Shown here: positions 41,287 through 49,772 of the stretch, piece after piece
Layout of the letters: the number at the start of each line of letters is the position of its first letter
Numbering within the stretch: position 1 is the first letter of the stretch
Source of the DNA: CAZTTG01 sp964615935
Lineage (GTDB): Bacteria > Planctomycetota > UBA1135 > GCA-002686595
Length of the DNA: 64,000 nt
Direction: 5' to 3'
NCBI GenBank assembly: GCA_964615935.1
Contig: CAZTTG010000029.1
Coordinates: 1-64,000 of the forward strand
Notes under the pieces: generated by a model
Told to the model about the DNA's origin: nothing
The model's input: only the letters and a program-made list of their open reading frames with translations
Databases searched by the model: none
Made by a program: the position numbers and the translations under genes

Positions 41287-43656
41287 TCAGCGGAAGCGCT
41301 GGCACCCGGCGCAATCGCAATCGGGGTCGAAGAGCCGGGCGAGCGGGCCCGACTCCTCCGCGTCCGCATAGCCCAGAAGGGCCAGCTGCTGCACGGACAC
41401 GTCGTCCAGCGGGGCCGCCACGGCCCAGCCGGTCTCCGAAGCCCGGCCCAGCCAATCGACGAGGACGACGCGCATGCGGCGCGCTCGCTCGAATTCGGAA
41501 TCGACCCGGTCGTTCTCGCAGGCCGGGTCCGCCACGCGGTCGTACAGCTCGACCGAGTGGACGGCGAGGGGCGCGGACGCCGGCCGGGTGACCGCCTCCT
41601 CCGGTGGGAGCGGGTCCGGACGCAGGTGGGTCGGCAGGTGCAGGACGAGGTGCCACCTGCCGATCGTCACGGAGGCCGAGCGGCCCAGGCACCGCAGGGC
41701 GAACCGCGGCTCGTCGGACCGGGCGGCCCGCTCCGGGGCGGGCAGGAGGCTGCCGCCGGGAAACTCGACCCGCTGCAGGCCGGCCAGGTCGAGCAGGGTG
41801 CGGCCGGTGTCCAGGTGCCGGACGGGCGCGCTGACCCGCGCGCCGGCCGGGGCCCCGGGGAAGGCGAGGAGCAGCGGGACGTGCAGGGTGTCGAGGTAGA
41901 TCCCGTGGTGGTTCCAGTAGCTCCCGCGCTCCCCGAGGCTCTCGCCGTGGTCGGCCGTCAGGGCCACGATGGCGGAGGCGATGCGCGGTCGATCGAGGAG
42001 GCGCCCGAGCTGGGCGTCCAGGTAGCTCACCTCCCCGCGGTACTGGGCGCGCACCCACTCGACGTCGCGGACGTCGGGCATGTGCCGGGGCACCGGGAGG
42101 GTCGGCTCGGGCAGGGCGGGGTCGCGCGGGTCCCGCGACCGAGGGTAGCTCAGGCGGCCGAAGGGCTCGGGCGGATCGTAGGGGGCGTGGGCGTCGGCCA
42201 GGTGCAGCCACAGGAACAGCGGCCGGTCCTCGAAGTCCACCAGCCAGGAATCCAGCACGTCCACGGCCTCGCCCGCATCCCTGAGGAGGTCGCTCGGCCA
42301 GGACATGCGATCGAAGCCCTGCCCCAGCCGGCTCACCGGATCGCACAGGTGGAAGATGCTGGTGACCGCCAGGGTGGCGAAGCCCGCCTGGGAGAAGCGC
42401 TCGGCCAGCGTCATCGCCTCGTCGGCCAGGGAGGTCCCGTTGTCCAGGATCCCGCTGTCCCGCGGATGGGTGGCCGTCATCAGGGCGACGTGGGAGGGAT
42501 TGGTGTAGTTGCAGGAGGCCAGGCAGTCCTCGAAGAGGATTCCCCGGGCGGCCAGGCGGTCGATGACCGGGGTCTGCACGGCCACCGGGCTTCGCGCGGC
42601 CCCCAGGTGGTCGGCGCGGTGCGTGTCCGAGGTCACCAGCAACACCGTCGTGGGATCCTGGGCGGCGGGATGGACCGCGACCTCGGCGATGGCCAGCTGC
42701 TCCCCCTCCCCCCCGCGCACCTCGAGCTCGAAGCGGACCTCCAGTCTCTCTCCACTCCAGCGGTCGAGGGGCAGGGCCTCGTGGCGCCAGACGCCGATCC
42801 CTCCCGCCTCACCCGCGAGGGGCAGGCGATGCACCACCTCTTCCTGCGCGGCTCCGATCAGCCGGACGATCAGCTCCGCGCCGCTCTCCGGCGCTCGAGG
42901 ATCGTCCGGCCAGCCGTGCGAGAACGTCAGGCGGCCCCGCTCGGGGACCAGCGCGATCCCACGCAGCGGCGCCCCTGCGGACAGCCCCCCCCCCCCCCGG
43001 CGGGCGTCCTGGGCGAGGCGCACGAGCGCGGCGCCCCGGGACGCATCGGGGAGGAGGGTCACCAGGGGGGTCTGGACCAGGTCCACCGAGCGCAGGATCC
43101 AGGACTCCTCGTGTCCGCGGAAGTTGAGCAGGATCCCGTCGAAGGGCTCACCTTGGCTGGCCGTTCCCGGGAGGTCGAGGACGGCGTCCGCGTTCAGGGG
43201 CTGCCGTCGCCACTCCGAGCGGAGCGCCGCCTCTCCCCCGCGGTGGAACTCGGCGTACGCCGATCCCCTCCGCCGCACGAGGTGCGCGATCAGGCGGTTG
43301 AACTCGCCGGGGAGGAAGGATCCCGGGATGAACAGCTGGAGGTCGCCGCCGGAGACCCGCAGGTGCCGAGCCGGCGCCCGCCCCTCGACCCGAGGCCCCG
43401 CCCCCACCGCGGCGATGCCGGACCGGACCTCCCACGGCGCGAGCCCGGGAGGCGGGGTGAGGCGGCGGTAGAGGACCGGCTCGGGGGATCCGGGGACCTC
43501 CGCCAGGGGACGGAGCTCGAGCCGCCCCCCGGCGGCCGGGCCCCCCGCGACGAGCGGGCCATCCCCGCAGCCGCTGGCGGCCGCCAGGGCCAGCAGGCCC
43601 GCGCCGAGCGCCGAGCGCGCGGAAGCCGGTCGGAGGGGGGGACTCGGGTTTGTCAT
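41287..43656 (-). CDS. Sulfatase-superfamily lipoprotein with Thr at the nucleophile position and a G14 tract
   Basis: This is a 789-residue exported protein. ATG 43656 begins a signal peptide with lipobox AASGC (Cys30). Residues about 35-325 are beta-rich and of unknown role. The hydrolase domain starts TTVLLVTSDTHRADHLGAAR with a metal Asp. The nucleophile site is CNYTNPSHVALMT, with Thr385 in place of Cys/Ser. ALTADHGESLGERGSYWNHH supplies the other metal ligands. It is the third such Thr-type enzyme in this window. The last residues include CDCAGCQRF, a Cys cluster of unknown role. A run of 14 G on the coding strand (42985-42998) encodes Gly-Gly-Gly-Gly near residues 220-224. It is divergent from mscS and convergent with the RluA gene, 5 bp away. 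Confidence 0.8.
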   Translation of the reverse strand: MTNPSPPLRPASARSALGAGLLALAAASGCGDGPLVAGGPAAGGRLELRPLAEVPGSPEPVLYRRLTPPPGLAPWEVRSGIAAVGAGPRVEGRAPARHLRVSGGDLQLFIPGSFLPGEFNRLIAHLVRRRGSAYAEFHRGGEAALRSEWRRQPLNADAVLDLPGTASQGEPFDGILLNFRGHEESWILRSVDLVQTPLVTLLPDASRGAALVRLAQDARRGGGGLSAGAPLRGIALVPERGRLTFSHGWPDDPRAPESGAELIVRLIGAAQEEVVHRLPLAGEAGGIGVWRHEALPLDRWSGERLEVRFELEVRGGEGEQLAIAEVAVHPAAQDPTTVLLVTSDTHRADHLGAARSPVAVQTPVIDRLAARGILFEDCLASCNYTNPSHVALMTATHPRDSGILDNGTSLADEAMTLAERFSQAGFATLAVTSIFHLCDPVSRLGQGFDRMSWPSDLLRDAGEAVDVLDSWLVDFEDRPLFLWLHLADAHAPYDPPEPFGRLSYPRSRDPRDPALPEPTLPVPRHMPDVRDVEWVRAQYRGEVSYLDAQLGRLLDRPRIASAIVALTADHGESLGERGSYWNHHGIYLDTLHVPLLLAFPGAPAGARVSAPVRHLDTGRTLLDLAGLQRVEFPGGSLLPAPERAARSDEPRFALRCLGRSASVTIGRWHLVLHLPTHLRPDPLPPEEAVTRPASAPLAVHSVELYDRVADPACENDRVDSEFERARRMRVVLVDWLGRASETGWAVAAPLDDVSVQQLALLGYADAEESGPLARLFDPDCDCAGCQRFR
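42985..42998 (-). repeat. Homopolymer C14/G14 tract inside a lipoprotein gene
   Basis: Fourteen consecutive C on the plus strand read as G14 in the sulfatase-like gene. The frame is intact here (R-R-G-G-G-G-L). Tracts of this length slip readily during replication and also cause sequencing errors, so the count itself is uncertain. Confidence 0.9.
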
Positions 43657-43832
43657 GTGCGCATTCGCAGGGCGCTCCAGGGAACTCGGGCGCTGCGCCA
43701 GGCCCTCCATTCGTGGGCGCTGCCGCGGCGAAGGGCATTCCCGACGGGCCAGTATAGCGGCAGCGGGGAGTATCATGGGCGCTCCCACCGCACGAGCTCC
43801 GAGCACGCGCGTTCTCCCACCCCGGAGGGCCG

Positions 43833-44903
43833 ATGAGATTCCTGGAGGACCTCTTCGCCGAGCCCATGGAGCTGGCGACGACCCTGGCCGTCCTGGTCGC
43901 CGTCCTGCTCGCGCTCTGGGCGGCCAACTGGCTGCTCCTGCGCCGCCACCGGGGGCTCGGGGAGGAGAGCCGATTCCCGCGGCGGATCGCCATGGTGCTC
44001 CTCGCGGGCATCGGCCTGGTGGTCATCGTGCTCGACCTCCCCGTGGGCGGCGAGACCCGCGGCCAGCTCCTGGGCCTGTTCGGCCTCGCGCTCACCGCGG
44101 TGATCGCGCTCTCGTCGACGACGCTCGTGGCCAACGCCATGGCCGGCATGATGCTGCGGGCGGTGCGCAGCTTCCGGCCGGGCGACTTCGTGCGCGTGGG
44201 TGAGCAGGTCGGGCGCGTGACCGAGCGGGGACTCTTCCACGTCGAGATCCAGACCGAGGACCGCGACCTCACGACCATCCCCAACCTGTACATGATCTCC
44301 CACCCCATCGTGGTCGTTCGCGCCTCGGGCACGATCGTCTCCGCGAGGGTGTCGCTGGGCTACGAGAACCCGCACGCGGAGGTCGAGGAGTTCCTGGCCC
44401 GGGCCGCCGGCGAGGCCCGCCTGCAGGAGCCCTTCGTGCAGGTCGTGGACCTGGGCGACTTCTCGGTCACCTACCGCGTGGCCGGCTTCCTGCCCGAGGT
44501 CAAGCACCTCCTCTCCGCGCGCTCTAACCTGCGCAAGGCCATGCTCGACACCCTGCACGGCGGGGGCATCGAGATCGTCTCGCCGGCCTTCATGAACCAG
44601 CGGCCCCAGCCCGAGGGATCGCAGGTGGTTCCGCCCGACACGGCCCCCCGCCCGGCGCGCGCGGCGGCCGATCCGATCCCCGAGGAGCTGATCTTCGACA
44701 AGGCCGAGCAGGCGGAGAAGCTGGAGGAGCTGCGGGCCGAGCGCGAGGACCTGCAGGCCGAGACCAAGGCGCTCGAGGAGAGCCTCGCCAAGGCCGACGA
44801 GGCCGATCGCCCGGGCCTGGAGGTGGAGATCCTGCGCCGCAACCACCGCGTCGAGGCCATCGCGGAGATCCTCGAGGCGGGCGAGAAGGACGACGATCGG
44901 TGA
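43833..44903 (+). CDS. MscS-family mechanosensitive channel
   Basis: This is a 356-residue inner-membrane protein. Three hydrophobic helices occur in the first 115 residues: LATTLAVLVAVLLALWAANWLL, IAMVLLAGIGLVVIVL, and the pore-lining helix around LTAVIALSSTTLVANAMAGM. The MscS beta domain follows: VRSFRPGDFVRVGEQVGRV, FHVEIQTEDRDLTTIPN, then the alpha/beta domain. The C-terminus is unusual: residues about 285-350 form a charged coiled coil (EQAEKLEELRAEREDLQAET) beyond the normal MscS core. It opens under membrane tension to release solutes. A TATCAT box at 43771-43776 may be the -10. ATG 43833 is close to a GGAGGG site. Confidence 0.88.
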   Translation: MRFLEDLFAEPMELATTLAVLVAVLLALWAANWLLLRRHRGLGEESRFPRRIAMVLLAGIGLVVIVLDLPVGGETRGQLLGLFGLALTAVIALSSTTLVANAMAGMMLRAVRSFRPGDFVRVGEQVGRVTERGLFHVEIQTEDRDLTTIPNLYMISHPIVVVRASGTIVSARVSLGYENPHAEVEEFLARAAGEARLQEPFVQVVDLGDFSVTYRVAGFLPEVKHLLSARSNLRKAMLDTLHGGGIEIVSPAFMNQRPQPEGSQVVPPDTAPRPARAAADPIPEELIFDKAEQAEKLEELRAEREDLQAETKALEESLAKADEADRPGLEVEILRRNHRVEAIAEILEAGEKDDDR

Positions 44904-44926
44904 TCCGGGGGCCCGCCCGGGCCCCC

Positions 44927-46384
44927 TCAGGAGCTGCCTGGCTCCAGCTCGTCCGGCCGCGGCTTGACGAAGAGCAGGGCGGCGCTGACGAGCAGGGCCA
45001 CCGGCACGCTGACGACCAGCTTCAGGGCCAGCACCGCGGCCAGGGTGGTGAGGATGGCCAGCCCGATCATGAGCTCGAACATGTTGCGCCGCGTGCGGAT
45101 CCGATCGGGCGCGACCGAGAGCGGGGGATCGACGGCGAAGGCGGGGTAGGTGAAGCGCAGCACGGCGAGGGCCAGGAGGGCGGCCGGGAGGGCCAGGCGC
45201 ACGGCCGTGGCGATCCCGCCCAGGCTCGCGCAGAGCACGAACAGCAGCGCATACAAGGGCAGCAGGAAGCGGACGGCGAGGGCCTTGACCGTGCCGGCGT
45301 GGATGGCGGAGGGGGACAGGGGGGCCAGGTCGAGCAGCCAGCGCGCGCGGTGGGAGAGGGTGCCCGGCACCTGGCTGAGCAGGACCGGCAGGTAGGTGGG
45401 CGGGGTGAAGAGCAGGAGGGCCAGGAGACCCTCGCCCTGGGGGCCGGACTCGCCGCGGGCGCCCACGGCCAGGAAGGCGATGGGGATGCCCAGCAGGGGG
45501 TAGCTGCGCAGCACGAACTCGCGCTCGCGCGGCAGGGCCTCGAACACCAGCTCGAAGGAGGCGCGCTCGTCGCGGGCGAGCCACAGGCGGCGCGCCAGGG
45601 CGCGCGCGGGCGCGAGCAGGCGGCCCAGCAGGGTTCCGCCGCGGCGGGCGGCCGCGACCCGCGGCGGGGGCACCGCCAGGAGCAGGAGCGCCGCCGCCAC
45701 CGTGGCGAGGGGGGCCAGCCAGGCGTGCGCGGAGAGCCCCGGAGCCAGGGGCGCGGCGAACCAGGCCGGGGGCAGGCACCCGAAGGCGAGGGGCGAGAGC
45801 TCGCCCGGCCCCTCGACCGCGAGCAGGTCGCCCACGAGCCGCAGGCCCATCACCCCGCCCACCACCAGGCCCGCGAAGAGGAGGGTCTGGATCGCGGGCA
45901 GGAGCCCCTGGGCCCGGCCGCCCAGCGCGGCCTGGAGGGCCAGGAGCCCCGACGCCAGGACCAGGGCCTGCAAGAGGCCCAGCGCCGGAAGGGCCAGCCG
46001 GGCGGCGAGGCCGAGGGGGGCGCCGGGCAGGAGGGCCGCGGGCAGCAGGGAGCCCAGGGAGAGGACTGCCAGGGCGATGAGCAGGTGCAGGGTGCGCGCG
46101 GCCTTCAGCTCGAAGGGACGCGCCGGCAGGGCCTCCACCCAGTCGCCCGCCTCGTCCGCGCGTAACAGGTAGCCGAGCTCACCGAGAAGGGGCAGGGCGA
46201 CCAGGGCGGCGCTGACCGCCAGGGCGAAGAGCCCGAAGGCGTAGGGCGGGAGGAGATCGGCCACCAGACCGCAGAGCACGCCGGCGACGGTCGCCTGCAT
46301 CAGGAGGGCCGCCACCGGGATGGCGGCCCCCTGCTGGGCGCTCGAGAGCCGGGCGCGGAGGAGGGCGAGGATGCGTCGTGCCAT
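44927..46384 (-). CDS. ABC-2-type transporter permease
   Basis: This is a 485-residue membrane protein with about 12 hydrophobic helices in two groups separated by a soluble stretch around residues 250-310 (RDERASFELVFEALPRERE). It carries no ATPase or solute-binding domain. The layout resembles ABC-2-type export permeases, possibly as a fused double-length form. A gene for a stand-alone ABC ATPase of the right type lies at 48945-49712 on the same strand, separated by three plus-strand genes. Pairing is inference. ATG 46384 is the first plausible start; the frame stays open upstream but overlaps the divergent hydrolase gene there. The C-terminus is cytoplasmic (KPRPDELEPGSS). Confidence 0.65.
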   Translation of the reverse strand: MARRILALLRARLSSAQQGAAIPVAALLMQATVAGVLCGLVADLLPPYAFGLFALAVSAALVALPLLGELGYLLRADEAGDWVEALPARPFELKAARTLHLLIALAVLSLGSLLPAALLPGAPLGLAARLALPALGLLQALVLASGLLALQAALGGRAQGLLPAIQTLLFAGLVVGGVMGLRLVGDLLAVEGPGELSPLAFGCLPPAWFAAPLAPGLSAHAWLAPLATVAAALLLLAVPPPRVAAARRGGTLLGRLLAPARALARRLWLARDERASFELVFEALPREREFVLRSYPLLGIPIAFLAVGARGESGPQGEGLLALLLFTPPTYLPVLLSQVPGTLSHRARWLLDLAPLSPSAIHAGTVKALAVRFLLPLYALLFVLCASLGGIATAVRLALPAALLALAVLRFTYPAFAVDPPLSVAPDRIRTRRNMFELMIGLAILTTLAAVLALKLVVSVPVALLVSAALLFVKPRPDELEPGSS

Positions 46385-46469
46385 CGTCTCGCGGGGCAGG
46401 GTAGGGGGCGCGGTGCCCGGTTGCACCCACCTGCGGCCTCCCGGGCCGGCGAGGCCCCCCCGCACGCGG

Positions 46470-46475
46470 TACAGT
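46470..46475 (+). promoter_or_regulatory. Candidate -10 box with near-leaderless start
   Basis: TACAGT ends 8 bases before ATG 46484 of the hydrolase gene, which has no Shine-Dalgarno sequence. This repeats the arrangement seen at addB (8913-8928). Confidence 0.3.
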
Positions 46476-46483
46476 ACGCGGCC

Positions 46484-47158
46484 ATGGACCTCTTCGTGCC
46501 CGGTCCGGTCGGCCGCCTCGAGGCGCAGCTCTGGATGCCCCCCCCGGAGGGGGGCGTCGAGGTCGCGCCCCGGGCGGCGGCGGTGGTCTGCCACCCCGAT
46601 CCCGCCCAGGGCGGCGAGATGCAGAACGCAGTGGTCTACCGCGCGGCGAGGGGGCTGCAGCAGGCCGGTCTGGCCGTGCTGCGATTCAACTTCCGGGGGG
46701 TGGGCCGCAGCGCCGGGACCCACGACGGCCGCGGGGCCGAGGAGCTGGACGCGAGCGCGGCCCTGGACGAGCTCGAGCGGCGCTTTCCGGATCTCGAGCT
46801 GTGGGGCGCGGGCTACTCCTTCGGCGCCCGGACCATGAGCTCGCTGGCCATCGCGCAGCCGCGCATCCGGCGCCTCGTCTGCATCGCCCTCCCCACCCTC
46901 GTGTGGGGCTGCCCCGCCCTCGAGCGATTGCGGATCCCGGGCCTGATCCTGACGGGCGGCGCGGACGTGCATGGAAACCTGGCCGACCTGCGCGCCCGAT
47001 GCGGCGAGCTGCCGGCCGCTCTCGAGCTGGACGAGATCGCCGGCGCCGACCACTTGTTCCGCGGGCTCACCCGCGACCTCCAGGAGCGCGTCCGCGCCTT
47101 CGCGACGCGCGCCCTCGAGGGGTCGCCGGCCGAGCGCCCGCGGGGAGATACCCGATGA
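46484..47158 (+). CDS. Alpha/beta hydrolase
   Basis: This is a 224-residue cytoplasmic hydrolase of the small, lid-less alpha/beta type often annotated as a dienelactone-hydrolase-like or YsgA/KANL3-like protein. AAAVVCHPDPAQGGEMQN near the start is the oxyanion-loop region (H-P-x-P-x-x-G-G). LRFNFRGVGRSAG follows. The nucleophile elbow GYSFGA carries Ser at about residue 111. VHGNLADLRA supplies an acid-side candidate and GADHLFRG the His. The substrate is unknown. It is first of three overlapping genes (ATGA junctions at 47155 and 47592). Confidence 0.8.
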   Translation: MDLFVPGPVGRLEAQLWMPPPEGGVEVAPRAAAVVCHPDPAQGGEMQNAVVYRAARGLQQAGLAVLRFNFRGVGRSAGTHDGRGAEELDASAALDELERRFPDLELWGAGYSFGARTMSSLAIAQPRIRRLVCIALPTLVWGCPALERLRIPGLILTGGADVHGNLADLRARCGELPAALELDEIAGADHLFRGLTRDLQERVRAFATRALEGSPAERPRGDTR

Positions 47159-47595
47159 GCGAAGCCAAGGCCGAGAGCTTTCCCAGGGGCAAGCAGCCCT
47201 CGATCCGCGTGGTGATGATGCCCCGCGACACCAACGCCCTGGGGACCATCTTCGGGGGCGTGATCCTCTCCCACATCGACCTCGCGGCGGCCACCGAGGC
47301 CTACCGCTACTGGCCCGGGAAGATGGTCACGGTGGCGATGGACCGGGTCGAGTTCCACCAGCCGGTGCGGGTGGGGGATCTGGTCTCGCTGTTCTGCGAG
47401 GTGCGGCACCTGGGGCGTTCCTCGATCGCCGTCGGGGTGGACGTCTGGGCCCAGCGCCGGGGCGACCGCAGCCAGTGCGTGCACGTCACCCAGGCCGAGG
47501 TGACCCTGGTGGCCCTGGACGACGACTGGCGTCCGTCCGAGCTCCCGCGCAAACCCCTGGACGAGGGAGGCCGGGTCCCCGGCGTCAGCCGATGA
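47155..47595 (+). CDS. Acyl-CoA thioesterase (YciA-like hotdog fold)
   Basis: This is a 146-residue cytoplasmic hotdog-fold thioesterase that hydrolyses acyl-CoA. DTNALGTIFGGVILSHIDLA contains the family N-x-x-G-x-x-F-G-G and the catalytic-region Asp. MDRVEFHQPVRVGDLVSL and VTLVALDDDWRP follow the YciA pattern, which includes the second strand and the end of the central sheet. ATG 47155 overlaps the upstream stop and its own stop overlaps the next ATG, so all three genes are likely made together. The C-terminus is short, without the Lys/Arg tail of larger homologues. Confidence 0.88.
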   Translation: MSEAKAESFPRGKQPSIRVVMMPRDTNALGTIFGGVILSHIDLAAATEAYRYWPGKMVTVAMDRVEFHQPVRVGDLVSLFCEVRHLGRSSIAVGVDVWAQRRGDRSQCVHVTQAEVTLVALDDDWRPSELPRKPLDEGGRVPGVSR

Positions 47596-48920
47596 GCCGC
47601 TCGCACCTCACCGGGTCCCCGGCGCTGCTCGCCCTCCTGCCCCTGCTCGCCTGCGCGGCGGCGGGGCAGGACGGGGCGGAGATCCCCCCCAACGTCGTCC
47701 TGATCATGGCCGACGACGTCGGCGTGGAGGCCTTCGGCTGCTACGGCGGCGAGAGCTACGAGACGCCCCACCTCGACGCCCTGGCGGCGGGCGGGATCCG
47801 CTTCACCAACGCCTTCTCCCAGCCGCTGTGCACGCCCAGCCGGGTGAAGCTGATGACCGGCCGCGGGAACCTGCGCAACTACGTGCACTTCTCCATCCTG
47901 GACCCGGCCGAGCGCACCTTCGCCCACCAGGCCCGGGAGGCGGGCTACGCCACCGCGGTGGCCGGCAAGTGGCAGCTCCACGGGGTTCCGAGCTACGGCG
48001 ATTGGGCCGGCCGGGGGGCCCGCCCGCAGGACGCGGGCTTCGACCGCTGGTGCCTGTGGCAGCTCGAGGTGCTCGGGCCGCGCTACTGGAAGCCCACCGT
48101 CGACGTGGACGGGAAGCTGCGCCGCAAGGTGGCGGGCGCCTATGGGCCCGACCTCTTCTGCGAGTGGCTGCTGGAGTTCGCGTCCGAGCACCGGGACGAG
48201 GCCTTCCTGGCCTACTACCCCATGGCCCTGGTGCACGACCCCTTCGTGCGCACGCCGCTCTCGCGGGAGGGGGAGCTGGAGAAGGCCGAGTGCTTCGCCG
48301 ACATGGTGAGCTACATGGACGCCATCGTCGGGCGCATCCTCGCCGGCATCGACGAGCTGGGCCTGTCCGAGCGCACGCTGGTGATCTTCACCGGCGACAA
48401 CGGGACCCACAAGTCGATCACCTCCCGCATGAACGGCCGCGAGGTGCAGGGCGGCAAGGGCCGATCCATCGACGCGGGCATCCGCGTGCCCCTGATCGCC
48501 GCCTGGCCGGGGAGGATCTCGCCCGGGACGGTGTGCGAGGACCTGATCGACTTCTCCGACTTCCTGCCCACCCTGGTGGAGGTCACGGGGGCCGAGCTGC
48601 CCGCCGGGCGCGTCCTCGACGGCCGCAGCTTCCTGCCCCAGCTCCTGGGCCAGCGAGGGCGGCCCCGCGAGGCGATCGCGATCTACTCCAATCCCCGCCC
48701 CGACAAGCCCGGCAAGAACCCCCGCGTCCTCTTCGCGCGCGACGAGCGCTACAAGCTCTACGACGACGGCCGCCTCTTCGACTGCGAGCGGGACCCGGAG
48801 GAGGAGTCGCCTCTCGAGGGCTCCGCCCTCACGGTCAGCGCCCGCGCGGCCGGGAAGCGCCTCCAGAAGGTGCTGGACGGGCTGCCGCCCGAGCCCCCGC
48901 ACCTGCGGGGCGGAGAGTGA
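47592..48920 (+). CDS. Arylsulfatase-type sulfatase with canonical C-T-P-S-R site
   Basis: This is a 442-residue exported sulfatase. ATG 47592 begins a signal peptide ending near ACAAAGQD. NVVLIMADDVGVEAFGCYGG provides the Asp-Asp metal pair, and PLCTPSRVKLMTGR carries Cys80, which would be converted to formylglycine. AVAGKWQLHG holds the Lys and His of the active site. IFTGDNGTHKSI holds the Asp-Asn metal pair. This is the only one of the four superfamily members here with a complete sulfatase site, so it should release sulfate from a sugar or aryl ester outside the cytoplasm. A formylglycine-generating enzyme is not in the window. Its position as third gene after an intracellular thioesterase is odd. 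Confidence 0.9.
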   Translation: MSRSHLTGSPALLALLPLLACAAAGQDGAEIPPNVVLIMADDVGVEAFGCYGGESYETPHLDALAAGGIRFTNAFSQPLCTPSRVKLMTGRGNLRNYVHFSILDPAERTFAHQAREAGYATAVAGKWQLHGVPSYGDWAGRGARPQDAGFDRWCLWQLEVLGPRYWKPTVDVDGKLRRKVAGAYGPDLFCEWLLEFASEHRDEAFLAYYPMALVHDPFVRTPLSREGELEKAECFADMVSYMDAIVGRILAGIDELGLSERTLVIFTGDNGTHKSITSRMNGREVQGGKGRSIDAGIRVPLIAAWPGRISPGTVCEDLIDFSDFLPTLVEVTGAELPAGRVLDGRSFLPQLLGQRGRPREAIAIYSNPRPDKPGKNPRVLFARDERYKLYDDGRLFDCERDPEEESPLEGSALTVSARAAGKRLQKVLDGLPPEPPHLRGGE

Positions 48921-48944
48921 GGCGGGCCGGGCGGGGCCCTCTCC

Positions 48945-49712
48945 TCACTCCTCTCCCAAGACCCTCCGCGCCTGCCGGACCGGGTCCTCGGCGCGGGTCA
49001 CCGCACGGAAGACCTCCTCGAGGGTCCCCTGCGCCCCGGCGCGCTCGCGCAGCTCCTCCAGGCTGCCCTCGGACACGAGCTCGCCGCCGTCCAGGATCGC
49101 CACCCGGTGGCAGACGCGCTCGACCACGTCCAGGAGGTGGGAGGTGTACAGCACCCCGCGGCCGCGCTCGGCCCAGGCCCGCAGCACCTCCTTGACCATG
49201 CCCGCTGTCGGCGCGTCCAGCCCGGAGAGGGGCTCGTCCAGGATCAGGACCTGGGGCCGGGGCAGGAGGGCGCAGGCCAGGGCGGTCTTCTGGCGCATGC
49301 CGTGGGAGAACTGGCCCACGGGGTCGTCCGCGCGCCCGGCGAGGCCCAGGGAGCCCAGCAGGCGATCGGCCTCCCGCCGGATGCCCCCCTCGCCCAGCCC
49401 GTGCAGGCGGCCGGCGAGCTGGAGGTGCTGCCGCGCCGAGAGGTTGGCGTAGAGCGGCGCCCCGTCGGGCACGAAGGCGAGCTGCCGGCGGGCCTCCAGG
49501 GGCTGGCGCTGCGAGTCGTGCCCGCAGACCCGGGCCTGTCCGGCGTCGGGCCGGAGCAGGCCGCAGAGGATCCGAAGGGCGGTGGTCTTCCCGGCGCCGT
49601 TGGGGCCGACCAGGCCCAGGACCTCGCCCTCGCGCAGCTCCAGGTCCAGGCCGACCAGCGCCACGCACTCGTCGAACGCCTTGCGGACCGACTGGAGCTG
49701 GGCCAGGGCCAT
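48945..49712 (-). CDS. ABC transporter ATP-binding protein
   Basis: This is a 255-residue cytoplasmic ATPase of the ABC-2 export type. Walker A is LVGPNGAGKTTALRILCGLL; the Q-loop region FVPDGAPLYANLSARQHL lacks a clear Gln at the usual place (V-P-D). The signature is FSHGMRQK in place of L-S-G-G-Q, a variant common in the CcmA/NatA-like exporters. Walker B is QVLILDEPLSGLDAP and the H-loop is LYTSHLLDVVER. The likely membrane partner is the permease at 44927-46384. It follows the radical-SAM-like gene on the same strand with 60 bp between. Confidence 0.88.
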   Translation of the reverse strand: MALAQLQSVRKAFDECVALVGLDLELREGEVLGLVGPNGAGKTTALRILCGLLRPDAGQARVCGHDSQRQPLEARRQLAFVPDGAPLYANLSARQHLQLAGRLHGLGEGGIRREADRLLGSLGLAGRADDPVGQFSHGMRQKTALACALLPRPQVLILDEPLSGLDAPTAGMVKEVLRAWAERGRGVLYTSHLLDVVERVCHRVAILDGGELVSEGSLEELRERAGAQGTLEEVFRAVTRAEDPVRQARRVLGEE

Positions 49713-49772
49713 GCCGGAAGGCTAGCAGGCCGGCCCCGGGCGGGGAAGGCGGGTCGGGGCTCGCGCCCCGTC

